Shown: positions 35,231-44,399, numbered from the stretch's first letter. The stretch is 64,000 nt of DNA from MWBF01 sp040772005 (GCA_040772005.1 JAXGYZ010000002.1:434001-498000); one strand, 5' to 3'. Made by a program: numbers and translations. The notes: generated by a model not told the origin, from the sequence alone.

Positions 35231-36091
35231 CTAGACCTCTTCGCCGAAACGGTGGCTATAGCGGATCGAGAACCAGTAGCCGAACACGAGGACCGCCACG
35301 GCTGTCACGGTCGTGCGCAGGATGAAGTCGAAGTCCGTCCGATAGCCCCAGTACATCAGGTCGCGATAGGCGCTGATGAGCGAGGCCATCGGGTTGGCCA
35401 CGTACATGATGCGGTGCAGGTCCAGGTCGATCCCCAGGAGGACATAGCTGCGCGGGAGAATCTCGATCGGGTAGAAGACGGGCGTCAGGAAGAACCACGC
35501 CAGCATAATGACATCGAGGATCATGAGCGTATCGCGATAGAAGACGTTGAGGGTGCTCAGGATGAAGGCCATGCCCAGGACGAAGCAGGTCTGGATCAGG
35601 ATCACGATGGGCAGCATCCAGATATAGGGGCTCAACGGGGTGCGGAAGACGGCGATTGCCGCGAACAACACCACCAGCGCCAGCAGGAAGTTGATGAGGT
35701 TGGCGAAGGTACTGGCAATCGCCAGCACCTCGCGCGGGAAATACACCTTCTTGACCAGCTCGCCGTTCGCGACGACGCTGTTTGTGCCCGACATGATGCC
35801 TGAGCTGAAGAAGTTCCAGGGCAGCAGGCCGCACAGGACGAAGATAGGGAAGTTCTGGATCGCGTTGTTGGGCATCATGATGGTAAACACGACGGTGAAA
35901 ACCAGCATCATGCCCAATGGATTGAGCAGACTCCAGAAGAACCCCAGGACGCTGCTCTTATAGCGCGCCTTCAGCTCCCGCAGGGTCAGATTGAAGATCA
36001 GCTCGCGGTAGCGCAGCAGTTCACGCAGGTGCGCTATCAGCGAGCGGCGGTGGCCGTGACGGACAGCCGGTTGTTGCGATACCGAAGCCAA
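35231..36091 (-). CDS. wzm: Polysaccharide ABC exporter permease (Wzm type)
   Basis: A 286-residue ABC-2 type permease with six membrane segments. It has the family start RELLRYRELIFNLTLRELKA with SSVLGFFWSLLNPLGMM and the late motif MASLISAYRDLMYWG. With the Wzt ATPase it would move a lipid-linked glycan across the cytoplasmic membrane. The likely start is a TTG at 36091 with AGAGG nine bases upstream; no ATG or GTG fits the conserved N-terminus. It is the first gene after the 80-base gap that follows the glycoside hydrolase gene. Confidence 0.92.
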   Translation of the reverse strand: MASVSQQPAVRHGHRRSLIAHLRELLRYRELIFNLTLRELKARYKSSVLGFFWSLLNPLGMMLVFTVVFTIMMPNNAIQNFPIFVLCGLLPWNFFSSGIMSGTNSVVANGELVKKVYFPREVLAIASTFANLINFLLALVVLFAAIAVFRTPLSPYIWMLPIVILIQTCFVLGMAFILSTLNVFYRDTLMILDVIMLAWFFLTPVFYPIEILPRSYVLLGIDLDLHRIMYVANPMASLISAYRDLMYWGYRTDFDFILRTTVTAVAVLVFGYWFSIRYSHRFGEEV

Positions 36092-36171
36092 AACGATGCC
36101 TCTTCCCAGAGCTCCAGGTGCGCATGTTCAGGCGCGGAGATAAACTCTGTGTTCATCCCCGCGCCGCCTTC

Positions 36172-37413
36172 TCACCACCAGGCGCCGTAACGAAGTTGTC
36201 CCATCCTGGAGAGAGAATAATCACGGTAGCCGACACCGGTGGTCGTGATTTGGAGCGTGCTGAAATTGAACAGCGAACCATACCGGTTGAACTCGGTTCC
36301 CGGATCGTCCAGACTGTACCAGGCCCAGCGCTGCACCAGGCGACATTCATCGGCCACATAGCCGAGCGAACAGTCCTTCGTGTTCAGGAAGTAGTCGAAG
36401 CTCCACAACATGAAGTCCCGCACGGTCGCAGGCACATTCAGTTCGGCCACGTGCGAGTATAACACGCCGTACTCTGATACGATCAACGGCTTGTTCTGTT
36501 CCCCGCGTGCCTTCATCCAGGCGCGGAATGCGCGAATCTGCTGGTCGAAAATCTGGCGGTTGATGTGCGAGAGCGCATCATTCGGGTAGGAAACCCCCTC
36601 GCTGGCCTGAATGCCCGGTGGGATGCCTGCACCGTAATCGTTCAGCTTCTCCTGCAGGATGAAGTTGTGTACATTCCAGACATCCACCGGCATGTTCGTG
36701 CCGTAGAGCGACTTGTAGGTGTCCCATACTCGGGTCAGGTATTCCAGGCGCAGAGGGGTCGCCTGAATGACGCCGCCGATGGCGACGCGGGCCTTCGGGT
36801 CGATGCCTTTGACCAGTTGATACATATCACGGTAGGCGCGCGCATAAACTTCGGGCACCATCTCATCCTGGCCGCCGCCCGGCCAGTCGCGGCGGTCCAT
36901 CTCGTTCCCGATCAGCCAAAGGGACTGGGGATTTGCCCGGACGGCGGCTGCGATTTCGTCGCGGGTTTGCAGCGTGAAGTAATCGTAGGGCTGCGCATAT
37001 GGGCATTTGGTGCGGTCATGTGCGTTTGGTGACCACAGCGGGCAGGTGAGTTTCTGGTGAACGCGGATCATCTGCACATATTCGATGAAGCCGGGTCGCT
37101 GCGGCTTGACCTGGGTCGTCCAGTTGACATACCACCCGGCTTTCAACGTGGCGATCTGGGGATAGCGAAGGATATCGATGCCCCACGAGCCATATCCCAG
37201 CCGCCAGCTTGTCGGGGGCGGACCATGGACCAATGGTAGGGAGAGAAACCGCGACGGGCCCTGTAGCTCCGCGGGAGCAGCGGGTGCGGTGGTTTCTACG
37301 TTTCCTCCGCTATCCCCGGTGTCAGCACTGGTGGATACGGGCACGAGAAGGAATGCCAGTAATAGCAGTAGATGTACAATCTGGCGCAGCCGCCAGAAAC
37401 GAGCTTGCTTCAT
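36172..37413 (-). CDS. Secreted glycoside hydrolase, clan GH-A-like
   Basis: About 413 residues from the ATG at 37413 (AGGGG upstream). A signal peptide with hydrophobic core LLLLLAFLLVPVSTSA ends near residue 30. The rest looks like a TIM barrel: LWLIGNEMD holds the candidate acid/base glutamate (E171) and KPLIVSEYG the candidate nucleophile (E314), the usual asparagine-glutamate and glutamate pairing of clan GH-A. The GH family is not clear. As part of a polysaccharide locus it may trim, edit or release the exported glycan outside the cell. Confidence 0.75.
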   Translation of the reverse strand: MKQARFWRLRQIVHLLLLLAFLLVPVSTSADTGDSGGNVETTAPAAPAELQGPSRFLSLPLVHGPPPTSWRLGYGSWGIDILRYPQIATLKAGWYVNWTTQVKPQRPGFIEYVQMIRVHQKLTCPLWSPNAHDRTKCPYAQPYDYFTLQTRDEIAAAVRANPQSLWLIGNEMDRRDWPGGGQDEMVPEVYARAYRDMYQLVKGIDPKARVAIGGVIQATPLRLEYLTRVWDTYKSLYGTNMPVDVWNVHNFILQEKLNDYGAGIPPGIQASEGVSYPNDALSHINRQIFDQQIRAFRAWMKARGEQNKPLIVSEYGVLYSHVAELNVPATVRDFMLWSFDYFLNTKDCSLGYVADECRLVQRWAWYSLDDPGTEFNRYGSLFNFSTLQITTTGVGYRDYSLSRMGQLRYGAWW

Positions 37414-37444
37414 ATAGATGCCCCTTGTTGCTAGATTTGACGGT

Positions 37445-39124
37445 CTACTCGCTACCCGGTGCGGTTCCTGAGCGGGCCTGAGCCCGAGCTGGCACGAGCA
37501 AGTAGACTGAGCCGTGCGGGATAATATCATATTCCCGCTGCAACTGGTCGATGGGATAGATGGCCGCCGCATCGTCCGCCAGGGCGATGGGGCGGCCGGG
37601 CTCGGCGGTCAGGGTTTGCTCGATATCCCAACAACAGAAACGCACCCGAATATCCGGGCGCAGGCGCTCAACTTGCTGCAAGAAGAGCATCGGCGAAGCA
37701 AGCGTAGGATCAGCCAGCAAGAGCGCATCCGGCGGCGCGCTGTTCAGCGCGGATTCTGCGAAGGTGCGCGCATCATAGTAGTTCGTCTTCGGCGGCCACA
37801 GCACGAAGTATCGGCTGTTGGGCCCTGGCACATAGCGGGCATCCCGCTGTGCTCCCAGGCGGCTTACCACCTCAGGCGTGAGGCGGTAGACGCTCACCGG
37901 CACGAGGATCAACAGGGCCAGCAGCGCCAACCGGAGACGGTAGCGGCCGGCATGGAGGGCGGCGTTATGGTTGGCCCGCGCCTGCTGCCACTGCTGCCAG
38001 CCGTCGATGCCTGCCGCCAGCCAGACAGCCACCGGCAGATAACTGGGCAGGTAGAAGACGTAACGGTCACCGACCTGATAGGCAAAGGCAAAGAGCGCGG
38101 GCACCGCGTACAGCAGGCCGGTGAAGATCGCCAGGCTCCGGGGCCAACGGCGCCATGCATACACCAGGCCGAGGCCGGCCAGGAGCAGGCCCAGCCCGAC
38201 GAACTGGTAGCCCAGGTAACCGGCCCACTGCACCGTATCGCTGAGGAGCGTGACGCGGGAGAAGCCGGCCATCTGGCTGCTGAAATCATAGCCTTCGAAT
38301 GTAAAGAGCGCCCAACGCGCCAGGTCCGGCAGGCTGCCGCCCATGCGCTGATAGTCGCTCCACAGCACCAGCCCGTATGGCGCCAGGGCCAGCAACACGG
38401 AACCGGCCAGCAAGGCCCAGTCCCGGCGCTGGAGGCGGTCACGCCGCGCCAAGAGCAGGCAGGCGAGCGCGGGCAGATAGAGCAAGGCCAGGACGTGCGT
38501 GCTGAAGGCCAGGCTCCAGCCCGCGGCCGCCAGGACGAGGAACCGGCGCTGGCCGAGCCGCCACCACTGCAACGCGGCCCAGGTCACCAGGGCCAGCGTT
38601 GCGAGGGTCAGCGTGTACACTTCGGCCCGCACTGCATGGGCCCAGAAGGTGTGTGACACGGCGAACGCTGCTGTTGCGGCCAGACCGGCGAAGCGCGAGG
38701 CCTGGGCGGCGCGGCACGCCAGGTAGAGCAGCCCCAGGGTCAGTGCGGCCGCGCAGGCGGAGGCAAGATTGACCCGGTAAGCCAGGTCGCCGACCGGCAG
38801 TTTCGTGAACAGGTGGGCCGGCAGCACCCACGCCGGATGGCTGCCCGCGCTGGCCTGAAGCCGCCCCTGAACGGCGGCCAGTTGCAGGGTCGCGTCGTCC
38901 CCCCACGTAACCGTCGGCGCGAGGGTGATGACGTAGAGCAGCAGTCCGGCCCCTGCCAGAGCCGCAGCCACGGCATAATCGACGGCGGCCTGTCGTGTGG
39001 CGCCCCGCACACGATGCGCAGCCTGTTCCAACCACCTGTCGAGCCAGGCAGCGCGGCTACGGGATAGAGTGGGCGAGGCTGGTTGCAACATGGGCATAGG
39101 CCGCAAGGGATGCGGGCGGTTCAT
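37445..39124 (-). CDS. DUF2723 / GT-C membrane glycosyltransferase
   Basis: A 559-residue protein with ten or more membrane segments. Near the N-terminus it has TLAPTVTWGDDATLQLAA followed by SAGSHPAWVLPAHLFTKLP, the characteristic region of DUF2723 proteins, which are related to protein O-mannosyltransferases; the paired aspartates after the first span are the probable catalytic base. The soluble C-terminal part (about 430-559) is outward facing. It would use a lipid-linked sugar to modify a glycan or protein on the outer face. Start and stop share a base with the upstream gene. Confidence 0.85.
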   Translation of the reverse strand: MNRPHPLRPMPMLQPASPTLSRSRAAWLDRWLEQAAHRVRGATRQAAVDYAVAAALAGAGLLLYVITLAPTVTWGDDATLQLAAVQGRLQASAGSHPAWVLPAHLFTKLPVGDLAYRVNLASACAAALTLGLLYLACRAAQASRFAGLAATAAFAVSHTFWAHAVRAEVYTLTLATLALVTWAALQWWRLGQRRFLVLAAAGWSLAFSTHVLALLYLPALACLLLARRDRLQRRDWALLAGSVLLALAPYGLVLWSDYQRMGGSLPDLARWALFTFEGYDFSSQMAGFSRVTLLSDTVQWAGYLGYQFVGLGLLLAGLGLVYAWRRWPRSLAIFTGLLYAVPALFAFAYQVGDRYVFYLPSYLPVAVWLAAGIDGWQQWQQARANHNAALHAGRYRLRLALLALLILVPVSVYRLTPEVVSRLGAQRDARYVPGPNSRYFVLWPPKTNYYDARTFAESALNSAPPDALLLADPTLASPMLFLQQVERLRPDIRVRFCCWDIEQTLTAEPGRPIALADDAAAIYPIDQLQREYDIIPHGSVYLLVPARAQARSGTAPGSE

Positions 39125-40392
39125 TACCGGCGCGAGGCCGGCTTGGCCGTCCAGGGCTGCACTGACGCCGCACGCGCCACGATGTCGCCGGTGAGTTCGC
39201 GATAGTTGTCAAGAATCTGCTGGCCGGCCTTCTCCCAGCCGAAACTCTGCACTGCGCGCTGGCGCAGGCGCAGACCCATCCGCACATAGATATCCGGCGC
39301 ATCGGCAGGGGGGAAGAGACAGCGAGAGAGTTGCTCTGCCAGGCTGATCGGGTCACCGCGTGTCGCAAAGAGGCCGTCGTAGCCCAGATATTCGCGCGCC
39401 ACCGGCGTGTCGAAGGAGACGGTTGGCAGCGCACAGGCCATATAATTGAGCAGTTTGCCCGCGCCTTCCGTCAGGCTGAGCTTGGCGGAGACGGCCACGT
39501 CGCCCAACGCGAGGTAGGCGGGCGCCTGCTGATAAGGTACGCGGCCGGTGAAGGTCACATAATCCGTCACCCCAAGCTGCTCTGCGCGCAGCCGGTAGAG
39601 GGCTTCATTGGGGAAGCCCATCAGCAGGAGGTGCGCATCCTGGCGCTGTGTCACGATGTGGCGCAACGCTTCCAGCAGCAGGCCGGTGCCCTGATATTCC
39701 GCGAGCAGGCCCAGATAGACGATGACGCGTCGGCCCTCAGGAATGCCCAGCGCTTGGCGCAGGGCCGCGAGCTCCTCTGCGGGATAACTGCTCGCGGGGC
39801 GAAATACATCGGTGTTGACTGCGTCGGGGAGAGTGCGCACGCGCGCCGGCTGGCAGCCGAACTCCTCCACCAGCAGGCGTTGGGCATGGCTCGAACTGGT
39901 GAGGATAATCGGCGCGCGGCGGTCGATCCATGTCTCAAGGCCGTTCAGCAGCCGGTAGAAGCGGCTGTCGCGGCGCAAGAAGCGGTGATCGAGCATCTCC
40001 GCTGTCATGCTGCCCTGGAAGTCGAACAGGACCGGCCGGCGGAACAGGCGGCCCAACACCAGCCCCATCAGCGCGCCTTCGTGGAGATGCGCGTGAATCA
40101 CATCGAAGCGGTTGCGTGCCAGCAGCTCACCGAGTTTCAGTCCCAGGAGCGCGTCGAACGCGACCTTGTGACGGCTTGACCCGACCTCGTAATCCTGCCG
40201 CCAGGGAATGGGCAGGGTGCGCCGGATGTCCAGGCCGTCCACCGGGCCGCCGTTGTGATAGGTTGCGATGGTGACGCTGTGCCCCAGCTTTTGCAGAATT
40301 TGCGCTTCTTCCAGGATGCGCACGTGGCATCCGTAATCCGCGAAGAAGCTGGTTGGAGCAACCATCAGGATACGGAAAGGATGGGTCGACAT
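39124..40392 (-). CDS. Glycosyltransferase family 4
   Basis: About 422 residues beginning MSTHPFRILMVAPTSFFAD, with two adjacent ATG codons (40395 and 40392). GT4 features are VIHAHLHEGALMG, VYLGLLAEYQGTGLLLEAL and a C-terminal donor site. The donor loop reads SLTEGAGKLLNYMACALP, as in several GT4 enzymes that act on lipid or inositol acceptors. A promoter with TATAAT lies only five to eight bases upstream, so the mRNA may begin at or near the start codon. This gene opens a transcription unit that includes the exporter. Confidence 0.9.
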   Translation of the reverse strand: MSTHPFRILMVAPTSFFADYGCHVRILEEAQILQKLGHSVTIATYHNGGPVDGLDIRRTLPIPWRQDYEVGSSRHKVAFDALLGLKLGELLARNRFDVIHAHLHEGALMGLVLGRLFRRPVLFDFQGSMTAEMLDHRFLRRDSRFYRLLNGLETWIDRRAPIILTSSSHAQRLLVEEFGCQPARVRTLPDAVNTDVFRPASSYPAEELAALRQALGIPEGRRVIVYLGLLAEYQGTGLLLEALRHIVTQRQDAHLLLMGFPNEALYRLRAEQLGVTDYVTFTGRVPYQQAPAYLALGDVAVSAKLSLTEGAGKLLNYMACALPTVSFDTPVAREYLGYDGLFATRGDPISLAEQLSRCLFPPADAPDIYVRMGLRLRQRAVQSFGWEKAGQQILDNYRELTGDIVARAASVQPWTAKPASRR

Positions 40393-40399
40393 CATACCC

Positions 40400-40428
40400 A
40401 TTATAACCGCGCGGGTGGCAGAGGCCAA
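40400..40428 (-). promoter_or_regulatory. Promoter inside the polysaccharide locus
   Basis: On the minus strand TTGGCC (40428-40423), a 17-base spacer and TATAAT (40405-40400). Predicted transcription start is about 40393, within two bases of the GT4 start codons. Such a leaderless arrangement would separate expression of the export half of the locus from the genes upstream. Confidence 0.6.
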
Positions 40429-40494
40429 ACCGCGCGGCGCAGACCAGCAATTTCAAATGCTAACTCTAAGCCATCCGAAGCCATGTTGCTTGGT

Positions 40495-40980
40495 TCAGGG
40501 AGAGACGAGCACTGTGTCGACAAATGCACCGACCATCGGTACGACCAGCGCTTCCGGTCCCAGCAGCGTTTTCTCAGCCCAGATGGCATCGTTCGGTTCG
40601 ACGAGCTGGATGCCGATGCGCAGATTGCCGGTCAGCGGCGCCACCTGAAGGGCAAAACGCCCGTCGTCACCGACCACGCCGCCGCCTAACTCGACGCCCA
40701 TGTTGGTCAAGTCGTATAGGGCGATGGCCGTGCCGGCCAGGCCGCTGCCCTGGACCAGGGTGGCACCGGCCTGCACGGGCCGGTCGATCGCGAACCGGCC
40801 TGCCGGTGCCGCGTCAGGAGACGCGGCGCCTGGCTCGTCAGGGGGCGGCGCGATAGGAGACAGGGCGCTGGACTCCGCCGTGGGCGCAACAGCCGTCGGG
40901 GCTGCCGGCGGGAGGGATTGACAGGCAGCCGCCAACAAGACAGCCAGTAGAACGATACACACGCGCACGCGATGAATCAA
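40495..40980 (-). CDS. Predicted lipoprotein of unknown function
   Basis: A 161-residue protein with a lipoprotein signal: basic start, hydrophobic core and lipobox LAAAC with C20 as the modified cysteine. A proline/alanine-rich spacer to about residue 60 is followed by a compact beta-rich domain (ALYDLTNMGVELGGGVVGDD), resembling small carboxypeptidase-regulatory or Ig-like modules. It should be anchored on the outer face of the cytoplasmic membrane. It follows the terminator of the four-repeat secreted protein, so it may be transcribed separately. Confidence 0.72.
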   Translation of the reverse strand: MIHRVRVCIVLLAVLLAAACQSLPPAAPTAVAPTAESSALSPIAPPPDEPGAASPDAAPAGRFAIDRPVQAGATLVQGSGLAGTAIALYDLTNMGVELGGGVVGDDGRFALQVAPLTGNLRIGIQLVEPNDAIWAEKTLLGPEALVVPMVGAFVDTVLVSP

Positions 40981-41020
40981 TGAAACCTCCGCTCATCCTG
41001 TTGGACCAGTCATAACAGAC

Positions 41021-41053
41021 AAAAAGGGGAGCCATCGGCTGACGGCTCCCCTT
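41021..41053 (-). terminator. Intrinsic terminator after the four-repeat secreted protein gene
   Basis: A ten-base-pair GC-rich stem (41044-41053 with 41024-41033) with a ten-base loop, followed on the minus strand by a run of five T. It starts 20 bases after the stop codon at 41073. Confidence 0.9.
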
Positions 41054-41072
41054 GTTCAACACCTACAGAAAC

Positions 41073-42542
41073 TTAGGGCGCTACGTTGAAGGCCTCGTAG
41101 TTGATGTTGTCCTGGACAACACCTGCCAGCGGCGCTTCGTTGACGATGGCGATGATCGCCTGGTTGGCGGTCACGGTGACAGCGGCCAGCGAGCCATCCG
41201 GCAGGCCCATGCCACCCGCCCAGTTCGCGGTCGGCCAGGCCGTCGTGTTGGTCATGTCCAACAGGGTCTTGGACTGCTTGGCCGGGATCGCCAGGTTGTT
41301 CAGGGTGTAGGTGGCCGAGTTCGTCTTGAAGACGACCGTGGCAACCGTGTCCGTGTTGCTGACGTTCTGGATCGTCATACCGCTGCGCTTGCCGCCGAAG
41401 TCTTCCTTGAAGACCGGGGCCACCAGCTTGGCCGTGGCGTTCTTGGCCGGGAAGGCTGCGTAGGTGGTGGAGCGCTGCACGCAGGCGCCGGTGCACGGCA
41501 GGAAGGCCTCGTTGACGACACCGGCGATGTTGCCGGTCGCGGTGGCCTCAGCCGAGGCGAGGCAGCCCGCAGGCAGCAGGGCGGAATCGAGATAGGTCGT
41601 GGACTGCTTCGGCTGCAACGTGCGCACCGGTTCGGTCGCGCTGAACGGCGCGGGGCAGGAGCCGCCGGCGCCGCGGTAGGTCATGGTCACATCCACGGCC
41701 GCGTTGCCGACATTCTGGACCTGGAGACCGGTGGAACGGCCGCTGAGCTGCTTCTTGACGACCGGGAACAGGACCGCGGTGTCGAAGTCGTTGTCGGTGA
41801 AGCCGGTGGTGCTCTGCAGGATCTTCGCCGGGTTGGTCGTGGTCTCGTATTCGAGCATCGCGCCGGCCAGCTTCTGGGCGGAGGTGACAGTCAGTGAACC
41901 GATGCTTGCATTGGGCACGCCCGCATCACCCGGGAAGATGACGGCCATCTGGCCGGGGACCAACGCCGCGGGGAGCACGTAGGTGTACTCGGTCGCGCCG
42001 GAGCCGTCCAGGTTGGGGCCCATCAGGAACTTGGCGGTGAAGACCGCATTATTCGTCGGATCGGCATTCTGGATGTAGAACGCAGTCGTCTTCGGGCCGA
42101 AGGCAGCCTTCGCCAGCGGGAAGACCAGCGTGGTGCCGGTGCTGGCATCCGAGATGCCGCGATACTGGGCAGCAGCCGTGCCGCCGTCGACCCCGAAGTC
42201 ACCGGACTTGCGGTTGGTCACGTTGACAACAGCCTTCACTTCCTGTTCGGATGAAACCACGGCGGAGCCGACAAAGCCGGCGGTCGTGCCGGGGATGTCG
42301 CTGAGGAAGAACGTGAAAGCGCCGCCTTCCGGTACCGCCCAGGTCCGCGAAGGCTGGTTGGCCGCATTGTTCATGTCATACAACGTAACCATGACATCGG
42401 TTGCCGGGCCGAGGTTCTGCACCGTCTGGCCGGAATAGAACCCCGCACCAGGAGGGCCGCCGGCTGCACCGGCCCCAATGACGCTCATCACGAGCGCCAG
42501 AACGACGAGGATGGCAATTCGTGTCCCTTTAAACTTGGACAT
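41073..42542 (-). CDS. Secreted protein of four tandem beta-sandwich repeats
   Basis: A 489-residue protein with a signal peptide (cleavage near residue 27) and no membrane anchor, sortase signal or catalytic motif. The mature chain is four related domains, about 33-110, 137-235, 256-347 and 372-470. Each opens with a G-x-x-x-QN-type strand (TVQNLG, FYIQNA, LQVQNVG, MTIQNVS) and closes with an alanine/valine strand such as AGVVNEA. Repeats 3 and 4 are the most alike. Two cysteine pairs fall in repeat 3. It has its own ribosome site (AGGAG), promoter candidate and terminator, suggesting strong separate expression, as for a surface-layer or sheath component. Function unproven. Confidence 0.8.
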   Translation of the reverse strand: MSKFKGTRIAILVVLALVMSVIGAGAAGGPPGAGFYSGQTVQNLGPATDVMVTLYDMNNAANQPSRTWAVPEGGAFTFFLSDIPGTTAGFVGSAVVSSEQEVKAVVNVTNRKSGDFGVDGGTAAAQYRGISDASTGTTLVFPLAKAAFGPKTTAFYIQNADPTNNAVFTAKFLMGPNLDGSGATEYTYVLPAALVPGQMAVIFPGDAGVPNASIGSLTVTSAQKLAGAMLEYETTTNPAKILQSTTGFTDNDFDTAVLFPVVKKQLSGRSTGLQVQNVGNAAVDVTMTYRGAGGSCPAPFSATEPVRTLQPKQSTTYLDSALLPAGCLASAEATATGNIAGVVNEAFLPCTGACVQRSTTYAAFPAKNATAKLVAPVFKEDFGGKRSGMTIQNVSNTDTVATVVFKTNSATYTLNNLAIPAKQSKTLLDMTNTTAWPTANWAGGMGLPDGSLAAVTVTANQAIIAIVNEAPLAGVVQDNINYEAFNVAP

Positions 42543-42577
42543 CTTAAACGTGCTCCTTCCTTCTGTAGTGTGTTTTC

Positions 42578-42605
42578 AGGATAAGGCAGTCTGAGTATGC
42601 ACCAA
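42578..42605 (-). promoter_or_regulatory. Candidate promoter for the four-repeat secreted protein
   Basis: TTGGTG (42605-42600) and TATCCT (42583-42578) with a 16-base spacer on the minus strand. Predicted start is about 30 bases upstream of the ATG. Moderate match only. Confidence 0.35.
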
Positions 42606-42649
42606 TATCCCCGCAGAAACAATAGCTCATATGGGTTAATCGGCCAAAT

Positions 42650-44383
42650 TCAGCCCAAATATCCCAACCGGCGCAGCCTTTCGGCGAGTTCTGCCTCTTC
42701 TTCCGGCGACAGCACCGGCTCGTCTGCCGCGGATGCGGGCTCCTGAGGCGATTCTCCGATCGTGCCATCTTCCGGCAACAGCGCAGACCCGTCTGAGACG
42801 GGCTGTGGCGCAGCCCGCGCCGCAGGGATGAGCTGCTCCAGGAGGACCCGCCCGTCCATCTGGGCCTGGCCCGCCATGCCGAGCAACTGCAGAATCGTGG
42901 GCGCGATGTCCTGGATGCTGTAGGGCGTCTGCCAGCTCTGCTGCACAAAGTCCGGCCCGGCAAAGACGGCGATACCGTCCTCGCGATGGCTGCCGGTCTC
43001 GAAGCTGGCCGGTTGCTGGAACACCACCCCCGGCATCGCGCCGAACTCGTAACCCTGACGGGTGATGTACGCGAGGTCGCGCATGAGCAGGACGAGGTCC
43101 GGCGCGCCGGTGTTGACTGCATCTCCGAAGAGCGCCGTCCCGCGGATCATGCGCGTGACCACCGGCTGGCCGTCTGCCGGATCGACGAGCGCGGCCAGCT
43201 TCTCCTCTAGCCGCGCCAGGAGCTGCTCATACTCCGCGCCCGGCTCCACGATGCCCTGCGGCTCGCGGCCGCGCAGGTTGACGAACACCTGCCCGTGATA
43301 GCCGAAGCTGTAGGCGCGGGTCCGCGTCCAGTCCACGGCTTCCGGGAACACGGCCCGCTCATGCGCGGGGAGCAGCTCCTTCCGGTCGCCCAGCCAGGTG
43401 CGCAGGCGGCGCTCGAACGCGGCCAGGCCCATGCGCTGCAGCGTCCGCGAGATGCGCTGCCGCGTCAGCCCCACGCGCAGCAAGGCCCGCTGGAGCGGAG
43501 GCTGAACGACCGTCACCGTCGCGAGCAGGCCCTCCTGCTTGAGCCACTCGTTGAGGAAGACATCCCGGTAGAGCGGGCCGAATCCGTGATCGGATACGAG
43601 GATGACGTTGACCTCGGGGCCCGCCGCTTCGAGGAGCGTCCCGAGCTTCTGGTCGAGGTGTTGGTAGAACTTCAGGATTTCGTCTGCATACCGCACATCG
43701 GTGAGCGGGTCGTGCTGCGGGTGGGTGGCATCCATGTGTTTCCAGAAATAGTGCGACAGCTCATCCAGGTCGCGGAAGACGACCACGAAGAGGTCCCACG
43801 CCTCCCGGCGGAACAGCTCCAGCGCGGCTTCGGCCAGCCGGTCGGTCATCTCGTAGACGTCCTGGAGATAGGCCTCTTCACGTCCGGGCTCGAAGAACAC
43901 GGTCCGGTTTACGCGGTAGCCGCGCGCCCGCAGTTCCGGGCCGAGCGCCGGCGGGTAGGTGAACGGACGCTGCTCAGGCGTGCCCAGCCCGGTGACCATG
44001 ATGCCGTTGACTTCGGCAGGAGGATAGGTCACGGGCACGTTGATGACGGCCACCCGCTTGCCCGCCTGGCTTGCGAGACGCCAGAAGGTGGGCGCCTTCA
44101 TGTCGAGCGCGGTGACGGGTCGCAGATGATAGTCGCCCTGGCTCCGCTCCACGAAGTCGAAGATGCCGTGTTTGCCCGGTTGGACGCCCGTGGCAAAGGA
44201 CGCCCAGGCCGCGGGCGACAGGATCGGCATCACCGAGCGTAGCGGCCCGTAGCCTCCCTGCTGCATCAGGCGCGCCAGCACCGGCAGCTTGCCGGCCTGC
44301 GCCCATTTCCCGGCCAGGTCCCAGGTGGCGCCATCGTAGCCGACCACCAACAGGCGGTTGATCGCCCGATTTTCACTGCTCAT
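42650..44383 (-). CDS. Alkaline-phosphatase-superfamily phosphodiesterase/phosphotransferase
   Basis: A 577-residue protein of the type I phosphodiesterase / nucleotide pyrophosphatase group. It starts with VVGYDGATWDLAGKWAQAG, where the aspartate is a metal ligand, and SPAAWASFATGVQPGKHGI supplies the nucleophile region. ILVSDHGFGPLYRD gives further metal ligands. No signal peptide is evident, so it may be cytoplasmic. Relatives near polysaccharide genes are often annotated as phosphodiesterases with no known substrate; trimming or transfer of a phospho-group on glycan or lipid carrier is a possibility. GAGG precedes the ATG at 44383. Acidic C-terminal tail. Confidence 0.85.
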   Translation of the reverse strand: MSSENRAINRLLVVGYDGATWDLAGKWAQAGKLPVLARLMQQGGYGPLRSVMPILSPAAWASFATGVQPGKHGIFDFVERSQGDYHLRPVTALDMKAPTFWRLASQAGKRVAVINVPVTYPPAEVNGIMVTGLGTPEQRPFTYPPALGPELRARGYRVNRTVFFEPGREEAYLQDVYEMTDRLAEAALELFRREAWDLFVVVFRDLDELSHYFWKHMDATHPQHDPLTDVRYADEILKFYQHLDQKLGTLLEAAGPEVNVILVSDHGFGPLYRDVFLNEWLKQEGLLATVTVVQPPLQRALLRVGLTRQRISRTLQRMGLAAFERRLRTWLGDRKELLPAHERAVFPEAVDWTRTRAYSFGYHGQVFVNLRGREPQGIVEPGAEYEQLLARLEEKLAALVDPADGQPVVTRMIRGTALFGDAVNTGAPDLVLLMRDLAYITRQGYEFGAMPGVVFQQPASFETGSHREDGIAVFAGPDFVQQSWQTPYSIQDIAPTILQLLGMAGQAQMDGRVLLEQLIPAARAAPQPVSDGSALLPEDGTIGESPQEPASAADEPVLSPEEEAELAERLRRLGYLG

Positions 44384-44399
44384 GCGTTAACCTCGATAT

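Noticed and set aside
32923..35325. Long open frame on the plus strand (800 codons) opposite the GT-C and wzt genes.
   Set aside because: No recognisable motif and arginine/glutamine-rich composition; the minus strand encodes Walker motifs and membrane spans.
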